A DNA stretch of 64,000 nt from Athripsodes cinereus (Eukaryota; Arthropoda; Insecta; Trichoptera; Leptoceridae), in assembly GCA_947579605.1 (NCBI GenBank), contig OX388305.1:32067542-32131541 (forward strand), given 5' to 3'. Numbering within the stretch: position 1 is the stretch's first letter; each line of letters begins with the position of its first letter. The position numbers were made by a program, and so were the translations under genes. Below are positions 33,291-44,546 of this stretch, in pieces. The notes under the pieces were generated by a model. That model searched no databases, was not told where the DNA came from, and was given only the letters and a program-made list of their open reading frames with translations.

Positions 33291-34126
33291 GAATAAGATT
33301 CTTACTTTGAAGTTGGATCGCTTTGATTTTTAAATACGATTATTATACAATATATTTTTTTTTCATTTACTTTCTTTTTGGTTAAAGATATTGAGTTGGT
33401 TAACCTACGTACGTAGGTACGTATGATATTTTATTTTAAGATATAAACTCATTTCTACAAAGTTTGAAACAATATATTTTGTACCGATATCTTTTTTCGA
33501 AATGTAAGTTTATGATTAGCTGTAATTATAATATATAAAATTTACGTATTATCTACAAATCATGTTTATTTAACAAAACAAATTTTGACTTTTTGAAGCT
33601 TTGTATAATGTGAAAATAGATCTATACCTACATACAGCCCCGTATATTGTATTGTTCAATTTATTTTACAATATTAGATACAAATAATTTCCTATTTATA
33701 AACCTATTTAGGTGTAAGCTTTTACTATAAATAAAATATGAACTTGTTCACTTTCACATGTTATATAAATGTTTCGCCTCAAATATTACCTCGTTTTTTT
33801 AAACTTGCCCTCTGATAGTAAATATTAATAAATTCAGTAATTTAGATAACTAATAATTCTATTTTGCTAAAACGTTAAAGTAGGCAAACTAACTTCATAC
33901 AATAAATATACAATTAACATATGTACAACAAATAAGTTATCTCCTCCATACGATGAGTAACAAGCATCATGGTAAATTGTAGTTACTTATCTGCGTTTCT
34001 TGGGTTAGAAGATGTCGCGCTTCAGCTATAATCTCGCCTATTGCACAAAATTATGTGTTCAGTAGTTATCATAGATTTTTTATATATTATACCTAGATGG
34101 AGTACTCGTATGTATTTTCATTCTAA
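33291..34126. other. AT-rich DNA, nothing identifiable
   Basis: Only a short palindrome ACCTACGTACGTAGGT near 33402. Confidence 0.35.
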
Positions 34127-34350
34127 TAAAGTGAGGCACCATTTTTCGGCACTTTTGACAGATCGGTTGGCGAAAAAAAGTGTGGTAAATCGCTTAAAAC
34201 GTCGACAAGAACTTCAAAAAATAAATGTAAAAATGATAGATATAGGTATTTAAATAAAAATGCGAGAAATACTTCATAAAATGTAGGAAACACCACACGC
34301 TTTCGCCAACCGTTCTGTCAAAAATTCATAGATTTTTTGCCTCACTTTTG
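34127..34350. mobile_element. MITE with about 55-bp inverted repeats
   Basis: Left AAAGTGAGGCACCATTTTTC, GACAGATCGGTTGGCGAAA and GTGTGG are mirrored on the right by CCACACGCTTTCGCCAACCG, TTCTGTCAAAAATTCA and TTTGCCTCACTTTTG. Interior is AT-rich without an ORF. No target duplication identified. Confidence 0.75.
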
Positions 34351-34452
34351 TAAATGAGTCAGGGTTCTAGGTTTTGTATGGAATTCTGTGGTGGTTATGA
34401 TATCATGTTTTTTTTCTCCATATATACTGTTTTTATTATTATTTCTTCTTCT

Positions 34453-34487
34453 TTGCCTACCCCATTTGGAATACGGCGTGAGGGTAA
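34453..34487 (+). mobile_element. LINE-A 3' tip
   Basis: TTTGCCTACCCCATTTGGAA + TACGGCGTGAGGG matches the terminal block of LINE-A (compare the reverse of 47559-47590). Confidence 0.6.
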
Positions 34488-34499
34488 GTAATTCATAAC

Positions 34500-34608
34500 T
34501 TGTACGCGATGTTTTACGTCGAGTATATCTGTCTTTTGCAGAACACTCGAAAACTTACAGAACAAAGCTGGGGAGATCTATTCTATGCCCGGGACTCCAC
34601 GGGGTGAT
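34500..34608 (-). mobile_element. T-SINE 5' half, reverse
   Basis: TGCAGAACACTCGAAAACTT, ACAGAACAAAGCTGGGGAGA and GCCCGGGACTCCACGGGG correspond to the family 5' end. Confidence 0.7.
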
Positions 34609-34799
34609 ACATAATAAAAATTTACTCGGTTAGGAATTAGGATAAAATAATAATAGTAAGTGCACCCTATAAATAGAGTAGATATTATATAGTACCTCTA
34701 CCTAGTTGTAAACAGTGACTACTAACGTTGTTGATATGTGAATAGAAAAGTGGCAAGTATTTGATAGTAATTGCTATATTATTATAATACTCCCGTGTC

Positions 34800-34930
34800 T
34801 CAAATACAAATACAATACCGCGCTGACGTCATACACCGCGTGAGACACCCACACCCTCACATACATACACATACAACATACACACAACAGCTGACGGCCT
34901 AGTGGAGCCGGAGGTGGTTGAAGAATATAA
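34800..34930. other. GC-richer island with a CRE-type palindrome
   Basis: TGACGTCA at 34824-34831 is the CREB/ATF consensus. Downstream are an ACAC/ATAC-rich tract and AGCTGACGGCCTAGTGGAGC. Single-site evidence only. Confidence 0.25.
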
Positions 34931-35394
34931 TACCTATTGCAGAAACAATACATCGGTGAATAAAATTACATAAATTTTGTACTGTACACATTATTCGCAT
35001 AAATGTTCACTTACTAAATAAGGTAGTACCTACCTATCTATTATATTGTTTGGCTTGGCCTGGACGTCCTTCTTTCACAATAAACCATTACTATGACAAC
35101 GACATCACAGCGCTAGAAATTCATGTTGTGAGAAGAGGTGACTCAATTGGCGCAAAAACTCTCTGAATGGAAGAGGTTAGTTTACGCCCTGTGCTCCTGA
35201 GAGAGCGTTAAAGTGTGATTGAGTAAATGAGGCAGTGTCAAGTAATATGTTTGTTTTCTTCCATATGTTTGAACATGAAATAACGCCGTCATTAGTGATA
35301 AAATTTGACATCATTTTCGCATACTATGGTATTATAAAATTTGTCCTTATCCTATAGTTCTTAATGCACGCCTTTATACTTAATATGTTAAGAA

Positions 35395-35510
35395 TATTTT
35401 ACACTCGCCCTCTGTATATTGAGTGTATCTTACATGAATGTTTTAACTTTTATGTAATTGTTTGTAATCTATGTAGAGTAAAGAATGAATTTATTAATAA
35501 ATAAATGTGT
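35395..35510 (+). mobile_element. LINE 3' UTR tail, AATAAA type
   Basis: CTCGCCCTCTGTATATTG...GTAAAGAATGAATTTATTAA then TAAATAAATG; resembles the ends at 44905 and 59205. Confidence 0.5.
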
Positions 35511-36430
35511 AGATACATTCTTCAGAACAGTGGTCTCCAAACTTTATATCTCCACGATCGGTCAAAATTTTATCATTTACCGTGGACGGCTGAGGAAGAG
35601 ACGCTGATACCTTTGAGGACTTTTTTTATTAGGTCTCATATCTCCAGAATTTGATGATTTTTCTTTCATCAAAAATCCCTAGCCCCTTTAAAATATTGAA
35701 AATCTTTGGATTCAAAAGTGAGGACATTCTGAGCTTCCAGATTTCATAATAATTTCTTTAACATTGTAAATTTCTACCTTCCCGTCACCAGGTTTTTGGA
35801 ATTTAACATATTTCATGACCTCCATGATTTTGGTAAGGATTACTTAAAAATTTGTTTTACTTTGTTTAAGATATCGAAAAACAGGACCCAACAAAAAAAT
35901 TCTGGCCTTTACGGTTCTTCCGTGTGCCGTTAGCACTTGTTCGTAATGCTGGAGTTTATAACTACGTAATTTGTACATTTGAAATACCATGTATCTTTGA
36001 CAGACACGACTGATACTAACAAATAATCTTTTGAGGATAGACAGAAAGTATAATTTATTTTTATTTATTTATTTATTTGTTCATCATCCCTAGGTCCAAC
36101 CGGACACTTGGAATCGTCAGTCAGTAATGTGTTTCAACGGATACGAATTGGCTTTCGATTGGCTGGTTTAAGCGCGCTAAACTCCTAGGAAACGTTCACC
36201 TTTTCCACTTTTTTCTGTGTGCATTCAGTATTAGTTCATCTCAAAACGGGTTATTGTATTCATTGCTGTAAAGCATTTCATGCAACTAACCATCGCGAGG
36301 AGATTCCATCCTCTGCAGGATTTGAAAGCAATTGTTGAGAATATTTTTGTCATTTTAAAATATCCGAATAGGTACATCTATTTATTACAGATAAATAAAG
36401 TAGTAGTTATTTGCATGACTTTTTATTACA
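35511..36430. other. AT-rich DNA, nothing identifiable
   Basis: Contains a (TTTA)n tract near 36057 followed by GTCCAACCGGACACTTGG, possibly another reversed LINE tail. Confidence 0.3.
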
Positions 36431-36482
36431 TGCAGTTAATCTGCTGACTACCCCACATGAAAAATCAGCCATAAAGGTAGAT
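36431..36482 (+). mobile_element. T-SINE 3' relic
   Basis: GCAGTTAATCTGCTGACTAC + CCCACATG then CAGCCATAAAGG match the shared 3' block with several changes. Confidence 0.5.
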
Positions 36483-38927
36483 ATAGTTACTACTTTTACT
36501 ATATTTACTGTGTTTAGGTCCGAACGGTGTTTCTTTGCTACCACTACAGTTCTCGTATTCTTTGGATGGAAGGTTACTGGAGAAAGAAGAAGGCTACAAC
36601 TGACTTGGACCCTAGAAGTTGACACACATAGAGAATGTCTTACTCCTCGTGTTCACTGGTGGCGCCATTATGTATATTTAACATCATAAGGCACGCGGTG
36701 AATGCCAAGAGCAGACTGATTTCTTCAAGCTGATACTGATCAATTTAATCTTCGTCATTTTTATTATGTATTAGAGGACCTAAAGATTGAATTGTAATTG
36801 TTAACTATGTAGATAAATGTACCAATCTTATTTAATTTTTGTAATTTTTATTTGGTGTGCTATTTAGCCTTGATCACGAGTCAACGAGTAAATGACCTTC
36901 ATAGGTAATTTGTAATATATTATTAAAGAGATGTTTTAGCCTGATAAGATTTATTCTTAAATTTTCAAAGTGCCCATTTTTACACCAGTTACGGTAGTGA
37001 AAAGTGATTTTTTTTTCACATTGTTTACGTCTTATTTCAAATATTTTATTTTTCCTTTATTATGCGCGAAATATGAAATACTGATGAAAATGTTAACAAC
37101 GAAGAACTTTTAAAAATGTATTAGCAATCATAAAGTTTACACCAAATTTTTAGTTTCAAAGAATGCACTTTATTGTGAAAGTTCTGTAAGTAATTATTAT
37201 AATATAAAACCAAGAGATGTTATTTATGCATCATCTCCGTTACATTGCTTTGATAAAAACTATCAAACCGACATTACGTTGTATTATAATGTAGTTTGTT
37301 GACAATATTTAATATACTCAACATTTAATATGTAGATACATTTGCAGCGCAATGCTGGTATGGAAATTGCATATTGTATGAAGACACAATATGCAATACA
37401 TACTGTATAATTTCAGTTTGATGTACGTGTATACGGATGGTGTCATGCAATAATGTGTCAAAACATGCCAACCTCAAACTGATACTGTTGATGTTTTGTG
37501 TTAAACGCAGAGGTATTTATTAAGTTACTACACACTTAGTTCCGGTGATCAGACAGTTTGTGTCACTTTGTAAAGGCTTGACTTCCGAAACAATAGATCT
37601 TCAAGCTTTTTGATCCAAGCCTAAAGTGTTTAGCATTAAGCTCAAGCCCCGGGCAAGGGTGAATGAGTGCTGCCACCTATTTTCGCACTAATAAGCATTT
37701 TTTTTATTATTTAACTTTTTCTTTAACTTCTTTAAACTTTTTAATTTTGCTTTTTTAGTAAGTGTGTGTATGTATTACATATATCACATGTTGAGTGTAG
37801 GTATTAATTTATTGTTATCATGTTATGTTATTACTGTTTTATTCTCTAATATTGTAAAAATAAAAATAACACAATAGGTCTCAGCAGAGTTATTCTTACC
37901 ACGATCTTAATCTTTGCCTCATCTTAATCCTACGATGCGCGATGTGACCATAGTCAAAAAAACGTACATAATAATCCTGCTGTAGCTGAGGACAGTCGTT
38001 TTCAACATTTACATGAGTATCATGGATTTGTTTTTGTCAAACGCAATAATATACCAGACATTGGTGTATATATTTATATTGTGATTACCTTACAATGGTT
38101 TTCTTAAATTCTGAATCCTTGAAATTTATCTGTATAGTTTGTAAGTAAATACCTAAGTTGGATGTAAAATGTATCTTTGTTTGAAAGGTATTAGCTGTTT
38201 ATTTAATAAACAAACATGTATTGATGTTAACTAACACTATTTGCCATGGTTTGCTAAACAATCTTATGCTCTCGAGTATACTTACCTTGCAGAATGCACT
38301 ACGTTGACTTTTCATTTTCATTAACTTTAGTTTAGGATTGGTTGAATATAATTGCTCGATAATTCGCAAAGTCGGAAAGCTAATTTTACAAAATTCTGAA
38401 TAGTGATATCAAATATTTTTATTGAATTATGGTTTTCTACATTGTCGCATAATGCTATTCATTTATTTTCCCTTGACATGTAAACATTGTTCCCTCGACG
38501 TTGCAGAATATTATTATGTATTATGGTGATTGCATTAGAGGTAGACGGGTTGATTGTTACATTAGAAGTGGTTGATATACATACATACAGATTCAGCTAA
38601 TCCTCTCTTCATTGTTATACCACCACAAGCCCACAGGAGACCAGAGAATTTGAATATTTGATTGCTCCGAGAGTTTGTACATATAACTATTTTCATATAT
38701 ATCATATAATTTTATCTATAATAATAGATAAGAGCTTTATTGTACCACTGCATTTTACACTAGAGGGTAACCAGTTAATTAACCGCACGTTATAAACATA
38801 AAGTTTTTTTTTTATTATTTTAATACACAATGAAAATAAAATAACTAACTTTAAACTCGGTTATAAATAAAATGCTTAAACAGCTCAAACTCATGAACTC
38901 CATGGAAGATGTATACTTTTCATCGTA
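36483..38927. other. AT-rich DNA with a 12-bp hairpin
   Basis: ATTGCATATTGT at 37366-37377 is inverted at 37386-37397 with an 8-nt loop. No gene recognised; the 92-codon frame at 36411 has no motif. Confidence 0.35.
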
Positions 38928-39270
38928 AATGCCACAATAATGACAACCTGGATGTTTATTAAATGCAGTCACAACCCATCCGTAAGAGATAGTATAAATA
39001 ATATATATTTAATAAAAAGATATATCTGATTTTTTGTTAAAAACCCAAGTACAACCTTATATACCTTTCACAGTAAGCTACTAAAAGCTTGTGTCGTAAA
39101 AGAGGAGTTTGCCGGCACCTGGTATCGAACCACGGACCCCTTGTTCACGAGGCCGAGACTCTACCTCCAGGCTACCAACGAACTCAATATAATCATGAAT
39201 GACACAATGATGACAACCTGGACGTTTATTACATGCAGTCACAACTCATCCGTGAGACATAGTATTAGTA
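38928..39270. repeat. Direct repeat of about 74 bp flanking SINE-B
   Basis: 38928-39000 and 39197-39270 share ACAACCTGGATGTTTATTA / GACGTTTATTAC..., ATGCAGTCACAAC and CATCCGT with a few differences. SINE-B at 39018-39182 lies between. Far longer than a normal target duplication. Confidence 0.75.
39018..39182 (-). mobile_element. SINE-B, tRNA-derived, best copy
   Basis: On the minus strand: TTCGTTGGTAGCCTGGAGGT, AGAGTCTCGGCCTCG, GTCCGTGGTTCGATACCAGG (B-box), GCCGGCAAACTCC, and a 3' body ending in TACTTGGGTTTTTAAC. A functional pol III promoter is plausible. Confidence 0.85.
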
Positions 39271-39296
39271 CATAATAATAGACAAGACTTCAAAAC

Positions 39297-39340
39297 CGTC
39301 CTCGATCAGAAAGCTGCATCTTTCTGAAAAGCGTTTGACG
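39297..39340 (+). ncRNA. Decayed hammerhead-like relic
   Basis: Stem I CGTC 39297-39300 with GACG 39337-39340; helix II CAGAAAG/CTTTCTG with a 6-nt loop; then AAA where GAA is required, and GCGTTT. The core reads CUCGAU, as if two bases were lost. The last 14 bases resemble those at 56470-56483. A further decayed block (ACGTTTGAGG) lies at 39381. Inactive. Confidence 0.4.
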
Positions 39341-39613
39341 TAAATGAAGCATATTACCTTCGAGGACAAATCGTCATGACACGTTTGAGGTAAAATATCA
39401 GAATATTTTTAGGAATGCCCTCGTATTATCGTTATAATTTAAAATTTAATTACATAATTTTTAATGTTTTACTAGTGCTTTTGTCCGTATAATGATGTGT
39501 ATGAATGTAGTATTTATTAATGAACAATGAATGGCGCAAAAGGTGAAATATTTTTTTAAATATTTTATTTGTATTTTTATGTCAAGGCATTCATTGATAA
39601 TTTATTGTATATA

Positions 39614-39960
39614 AATACTAGCTGACCCGGCAAACGTTGTTTTGCCGTATACATTATATTTTCTAGATATCTAATATCGCTATTAAAAAATAGGGGTTGA
39701 TGGTAGAAGGGTGAACATTTTGGGCTGTATGTATTCTTTAATGCCTCACCATAAAAAAATAAAAATAAAATAAATTACCAAAAAATAAAATAATCAAAAT
39801 TCGAGGTGGACCACCCTTTACTTTTAGAGGTATAAAAAAGAAATGTTGGCCGATTGTAAGACTTACCTGATAAGCACACAAAATTTCATCAAAATCGGTC
39901 CGGTCATTTCAGAGAAGTATGATAACAAACACCGTGACACGAGAATTTTATATATTAGAT
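39614..39960 (+). mobile_element. Common arthropod repeat, CTAGCTGACCCGG type
   Basis: Starts ACTAGCTGACCCGGCAAACG, contains CAAAATTTCATCAAAATCGG + TCCGGTCATTTCAGAGAAG and ends ACGAGAATTTTATATATTAG. Typical of a very common insect retroelement-derived repeat; same group as 29758. Confidence 0.8.
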
Positions 39961-39979
39961 ATTTGTGAATGAATTAATT

Positions 39980-40330
39980 AGATTTTTTTTTTTTTAATAA
40001 TTTTATTTAACAAAATACATTTACATTAATTGTTTGTTATATATATATATATAACATATTTTTTTGCATTCTCTGGAGAACAAAAATACGTTTTTTACCC
40101 CTCCAGAAAGTGCACAAACACTTGTGTAGGAGTGGCAAGCAGTGTCTATACATAATACATATCAAAAATACATAAACACATACAAATACACATAAATACA
40201 ACAAAACATATAAACACCATTATAATTTAACATTTCAGGAACATGCTTATGGAAGAACTATCTCATAGAAGGTATCAATTTCTGTTTTAATAAAATTAAC
40301 ATATCTACATAATATATAACTTACGGCTGG
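39980..40330 (-). mobile_element. Probable reversed LINE 3' tail with (TA)n
   Basis: TTTAATAATTTTATTTAAC start, a perfect palindrome GTTATATATATATATATAAC at 40039-40058, then ACAAATACACATAAATACAA. Class uncertain. Confidence 0.35.
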
Positions 40331-40799
40331 ACATACCTAACTGTTTGTCATTATTTTATTAATGGAACTACGTAGTTACATTTACTTAGGTATGAAAAGT
40401 AAAATTATGCTTAAGGAATATAATAATTATAATTACGTTATAGAAGGTATGATTTTGAATATGGGAAGAAGGGACGATGTGCCAAAGGAAAAAGGACTTA
40501 CATATTTGTAATTATATTGGCCAAAATAAGGACTTACATATTTGAAATATCACCTACTTGGATATAATTCCATAAAACTATGGATGAAATATGAAAATAG
40601 ATGAAATATTATGTTATAAATACTCAAATATTACTCCAAGAAAGAATAGATCAGTTTTGGAGTACGACTTTCCTTAAGAGATAGGTATTTGTAAAACATC
40701 TCATACAAAATATATATTATTTTTTTATATGTTCTTCACCAATGATGGTGTTCTTGGTCAGTCTCAAGATTGTAAATATATAAAATATTTAACACCTTC

Positions 40800-41185
40800 A
40801 ATATAGCTATGAAGTATGTTACCTATCCAGAATGTCTCAAACTTTTATTAGCACGTAGGGAACGGTTAGGATTTTTTTCATTTGCTTTTAAGCGGCCGGT
40901 GAAGTGCGGAGGTAACGCTCTTGCCTTTGAGTCACGAGGTCCCGGGTTCAATTCCCGGCCAGGGCAAAATGAAGAATGACCTTTTTCAAATTGTCCTGGG
41001 TCTGGGTGTTACATGTATATGTGTTTAGTGCATTGAATATACCTATGTATATCGTCGTCCTGGTACCCATGATATAAAATTCATCTTTGTTTGAGACTAG
41101 CTCGATCTATGTGAATATTGTCTAAACATGTTATGTTATGTTAAGTTATTTAATCTGCTGGCTGGGGTAAATGTCGTGTGTGTAA
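40800..41185 (+). mobile_element. T-SINE relic split by SINE-A
   Basis: TACCTATCCAGAATGTCTC and TTAGCACGTAGGGAACGG before the SINE, and AATCTGCTGGCTGGGGTAA + ATGTCGTG after it, are consecutive parts of the T-SINE. Confidence 0.7.
40890..41147 (+). mobile_element. SINE-A, tRNA-derived, intact
   Basis: GAAGTGCGGAGGTAACGCTC (A-box region), GGTCCCGGGTTCAATTCCCG (B-box), CCTGGGTCTGGGTGTTACAT, TGTGTTTAGTGCATTG, GACTAGCTCGATCTATG, and a (TTATG)n 3' end. It lies inside the T-SINE at 40800. Confidence 0.9.
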
Positions 41186-41490
41186 AAATAAACAAATTAA
41201 GTGTTAAAACTTAATTCCACCAAAAAATAAAAGTATAAAATTCAAGTTTATTGCCCTACGGCGAACTTTAACAATTGACCAAAATTATAAGAATGTTAAT
41301 TAATTTTCAGTATGCTGTAAGCTAAGTACTTACGTAAATAAAATAGCAATTGAAAAAAATATCTTTAAAATAAATAAATAAAAAGAATTACAAATAAATT
41401 CATACATAAATTAATATACACATAGGTATATATACAATAAGAATAGGAAAAGGGGAGTAATACATTGAAGAAGGATTATTGAGTGTAAAG
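41186..41490. other. AT-rich DNA with possible LINE tail
   Basis: CAAGTTTATTGCCCTACGGC at 41242 looks like a reversed LINE 3' end. Confidence 0.3.
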
Positions 41491-41555
41491 GGTCGTTCAC
41501 ATTTGTTCACTTTCAGTGATCACTCCGGATGATCCTCCAAGATGAACAGGCGTTT

Positions 41556-41579
41556 CATCGCTAGTGATCACTAGCGATG
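41556..41579. repeat. 24-bp perfect palindrome
   Basis: CATCGCTAGTGA joined to TCACTAGCGATG with no spacer; centre TGATCA. It lies near the left end of the MITE and may be a transposase or factor binding site. Confidence 0.8.
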
Positions 41580-41820
41580 ACGGAGGAAAGAGATTACCAC
41601 TCGTCATAATTTTGATGAAAGGTCCTTTCACTGAAACGACCATAAACAAGTTTTATCTTATTATTTGTTTAATTGTCTATGAATTTGTATTGAATGTCAG
41701 AATCATATACAAAATTATTATGCAGTCGAGAGCTATATTAATTTATTATAAGTGTTATTTTTCATTTTTGAATTTGTTTAATTATTTTTATACGAAAATA
41801 CGTCAAACTACATAAGAGTT

Positions 41821-42090
41821 TTTCCCGTGGAGCACCCGGTAAAGAATTGGTCTCCCACTCTTCTGCGTAAGTTTTCGAGTGTCCTGTAAAAGGCAGGTGT
41901 TCGAAAAAAATAAGACATTTTACATCTTGAATTCAGCGATGAGGCTTGCCACCCATCCTGAATGTCTTGATTTTATATTGGCACGAAGAGGACAGTTTGC
42001 ATGTTTCTTACGTGCAGCTGATCTGCTGGCTACCCCACTTGTGGGATATGCCGTGATGGTATAGTATAGTATAGTATAGTATAGTATACA
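41821..42090 (+). mobile_element. T-SINE, full-length reference copy
   Basis: Complete: 5' CCGTGGAGCACCCGGTAAAG, GTAAGTTTTCGAGTGTCCTG, GGTGTTCGAAAAAAAT, TTCAGCGATGAGGCTTGCC, GGCACGAAGAGGACAGTTTG, CTGGCTACCCCACTTGTGGG, ATGCCGTGATGG, then (TATAG)n to 42088. It encodes no protein. The head has no obvious tRNA or 5S promoter, though GTGTTCGA is weakly B-box-like. The 3' block matches LINE-A, so LINE-A is its likely source of reverse transcriptase. Confidence 0.9.
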
Positions 42091-42405
42091 TACGAGTACA
42101 ACATGAGTGAGAGTGTTGATATGGCTGTGAAAGCATAGGATGAACAAATGTGAACAGACGTGTTCACTTTCGATGAACAGGTTTGACCCTGACACTCTGG
42201 ATGATCATCCAAAATGAAGCAATGTGAATGCTACTTAAGATAGTGGATGATGTTTCAGTCAATTTTTGACTAATAGAAGCAAATAATTAAAATTCTCTTA
42301 ATAAAGTTATTAATACTATTATTAACGTTGTTTTATTTTATTGTAATACCCATTTAGGCTTAGTAAAACTTTTTGAGTGTTCTTTTTTTCATTTCTTTTA
42401 TTGTG

Positions 42406-42605
42406 NNNNNNNNNNNNNNNNNNNNNNNNNNNNNNNNNNNNNNNNNNNNNNNNNNNNNNNNNNNNNNNNNNNNNNNNNNNNNNNNNNNNNNNNNNNNNNN
42501 NNNNNNNNNNNNNNNNNNNNNNNNNNNNNNNNNNNNNNNNNNNNNNNNNNNNNNNNNNNNNNNNNNNNNNNNNNNNNNNNNNNNNNNNNNNNNNNNNNNN
42601 NNNNN
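42406..42605. other. Assembly gap, 200 N
   Basis: Exactly 200 unknown bases; the round size suggests a fixed-length or estimated scaffold gap. Confidence 0.99.
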
Positions 42606-43719
42606 ATATGTTGGAAATTATGTTTAACAATGTGGAAACACTTATGGAGTACCTATCCGTATGTCATTTAAATGGTAATATTTTATTTTTATCTTTCGTT
42701 ATAAATAACTCAAAGTTTTGTTCTTCATCATTTTAATTGTCATTTGTAAATTGAATTGTAAATGTCATGAACGTATTATTATGTTTTACTATTGAATACT
42801 CGAAGTACAACACCTACACAATTATGGGGAGTTGGATATTAGCTGTGTAATTTAAATGCCTTGTTAAATGGTCATATTGAGTCAAAATATAGATTTCAAT
42901 AAAATATTTGAAATTGTATAATAATTTATATAGACTTAGATTTAGAATAATAAAAAATCAAATAAAAGAAAAAAAAATATTTTTACTATTTTGGATATTT
43001 TTGGATAATAATGAATAACAGTAGATATAAAATGAAAATATAAAAAATTGTTTTGCGTATGTAATATTTTGATATAGTATGTATAATTAACATACCTACA
43101 TACTACTTTTGTTTCATAGAGCTTAGGCGTTGGCTAACATTTTATTCATAAATTCACACCATAAATTTAAAATTATATCTAGGAAGGTATTTCTATTTTT
43201 CTCTCTTTGTTCATACTTGTGTTCATTACCGTTTATAGACATGTTTTTTTTATGTGAATCAATTTTAGAACAAATTTCATATTAAATAGATTCTGACGAA
43301 TAAGTATGTTGTTTTATTTGTTTTTGTATAACATTATCAACAATGGATATATAGAAGCTTTCTGGTAATGCTAAGACGAAATTTATTTCGTTTAATGTTT
43401 TAAAAAATATAGGATGAGATAATCCACACTATGCCTGGAAATCGATCTCGCTTGCTTTTTGCTATAAAGGAAAAATATAAATATATACCTATGCAGTAAG
43501 TTTAATACTAATAATATAATACATTATCCTTCCACAATGTTCACATAATAAGGTTCATGACTCTTTACTTGTGATGGTGCCTACTATAAAAATGGCTTCT
43601 ACTCTTTAGTATTTCCAGGTGGGCGATCCCATTTATTATAAATGTTCAAAATCCAACCGCACACGTGGTGTAAATATACCATTAAACACTTTATATAGTT
43701 ACGTTGTTAGGTCGTATTT
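42606..43719. other. AT-rich DNA, nothing identifiable
   Basis: No gene or repeat recognised. Confidence 0.35.
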
Positions 43720-43880
43720 CGCTAACAACGGGGAGGCTGTTCATTGGTTCGGTACAGCTGAGCGTAGTAAGTACATTCGGCAGCTTCCGAATCAGGACAA
43801 GCTGGGACTCCTGGGAGGGAGAGGAGACTGCGAGGCTTTGGGGGGGGTGGAGGAGGTTTTCTTTGACCCCGACAAACCCA
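43720..43880. other. GC-rich island
   Basis: CATTGGTTCGGTACAGCTGA, CGGCAGCTTCCGAATCAGG and a G8 run near 43846. Frames are open on both strands (81-93 codons) but show no recognised domain. Candidate regulatory DNA or untranslated exon. Confidence 0.3.
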
Positions 43881-44185
43881 ATTGGAAAGGTTTTATATAG
43901 TGAGAGCAGAGATGAAAATGTATTTCTAGTCATACACGTAGCGCTCTAGTGGCAAATACTCGTAACATTCAAATGTGAAATGAACATAGATTATTATAAA
44001 ATAACATCATCAGATACATCTCGTCTACACTATCTATATCTGTGACTACTGCATCTGAATAACATTTTACTGAACGTACAAGAAAGTATAAATATATGCG
44101 TAAAATCATATGATATTTCGTCCATGATGTGTGTGTGTGTGCATAAAATCCGTTTTTCTTAGTATTTTACGTCTTGTAAAAGGCT

Positions 44186-44330
44186 TTTCAGTTGGTCTCC
44201 GTACGCCACTGCCCGACGTTACTTGCAGGATTCAACTTGACATCGGCCGGGGCGTTGCGGAGAGGTGGCATGCTTCGGCGGCGCTGGTGTTGTGAAGGTA
44301 GCAGGCGTCGATGAGCAGATATTATGTATT
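44186..44330. other. GC-rich island, open on both strands
   Basis: TCCGTACGCCACTGCCCGAC to GGCGGCGCTGGTGTTGTG. Preceded by CTTTTCAG and followed by GAAGGTAGC, so it could be drawn as a + strand exon with open frames of about 40 codons, while a minus frame is also open. No homology recognised. Left as unclassified. Confidence 0.3.
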
Positions 44331-44546
44331 TTTATATAATTATATAAACCAATACTTATTTAAAAGTAATACTTTTATTTATTTTTTATTGAAAAGTTGG
44401 ACTTTCTTTTAAAAAATTTGTACTTACACATTTATTTCAACTTAATTCTATTAATATCTAGCGACATGTTTTCATACATTACAAACAAACAAACTTAAAT
44501 CACTTCAAGCAATATTATTTTTTTAACTTAAAAAACTTTTACTTTA

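Larger units (their letters stand above)
41491..42240. mobile_element. Candidate MITE holding a nested T-SINE
   Basis: Left GTCGTTCACATTTGTTCAC and CCGGATGATCCTCC are mirrored at the right end (GTAGCATTCACATTGCTTCA read inward, then GGATGATCATCC). GATGAACAGG blocks occur on both sides. Without the T-SINE at 41821-42090 the element would be about 480 bp. Boundaries approximate. Confidence 0.55.

Noticed and set aside
37366..37397. 12-bp hairpin as a candidate microRNA precursor.
   Set aside because: Stem far too short for a pre-miRNA.
40900..40970. tRNA-like sequence that could be a tRNA gene.
   Set aside because: Pol III boxes are present, but it is the head of SINE-A with two further copies and does not form a full cloverleaf.
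42322..42736. Open frames across 42406-42605.
   Set aside because: They consist mostly of unknown bases in the assembly gap.
44186..44330. Possible spliced exon on the + strand.
   Set aside because: Open frames exist on both strands, no homology recognised and no partner exon; kept only as an unclassified island.
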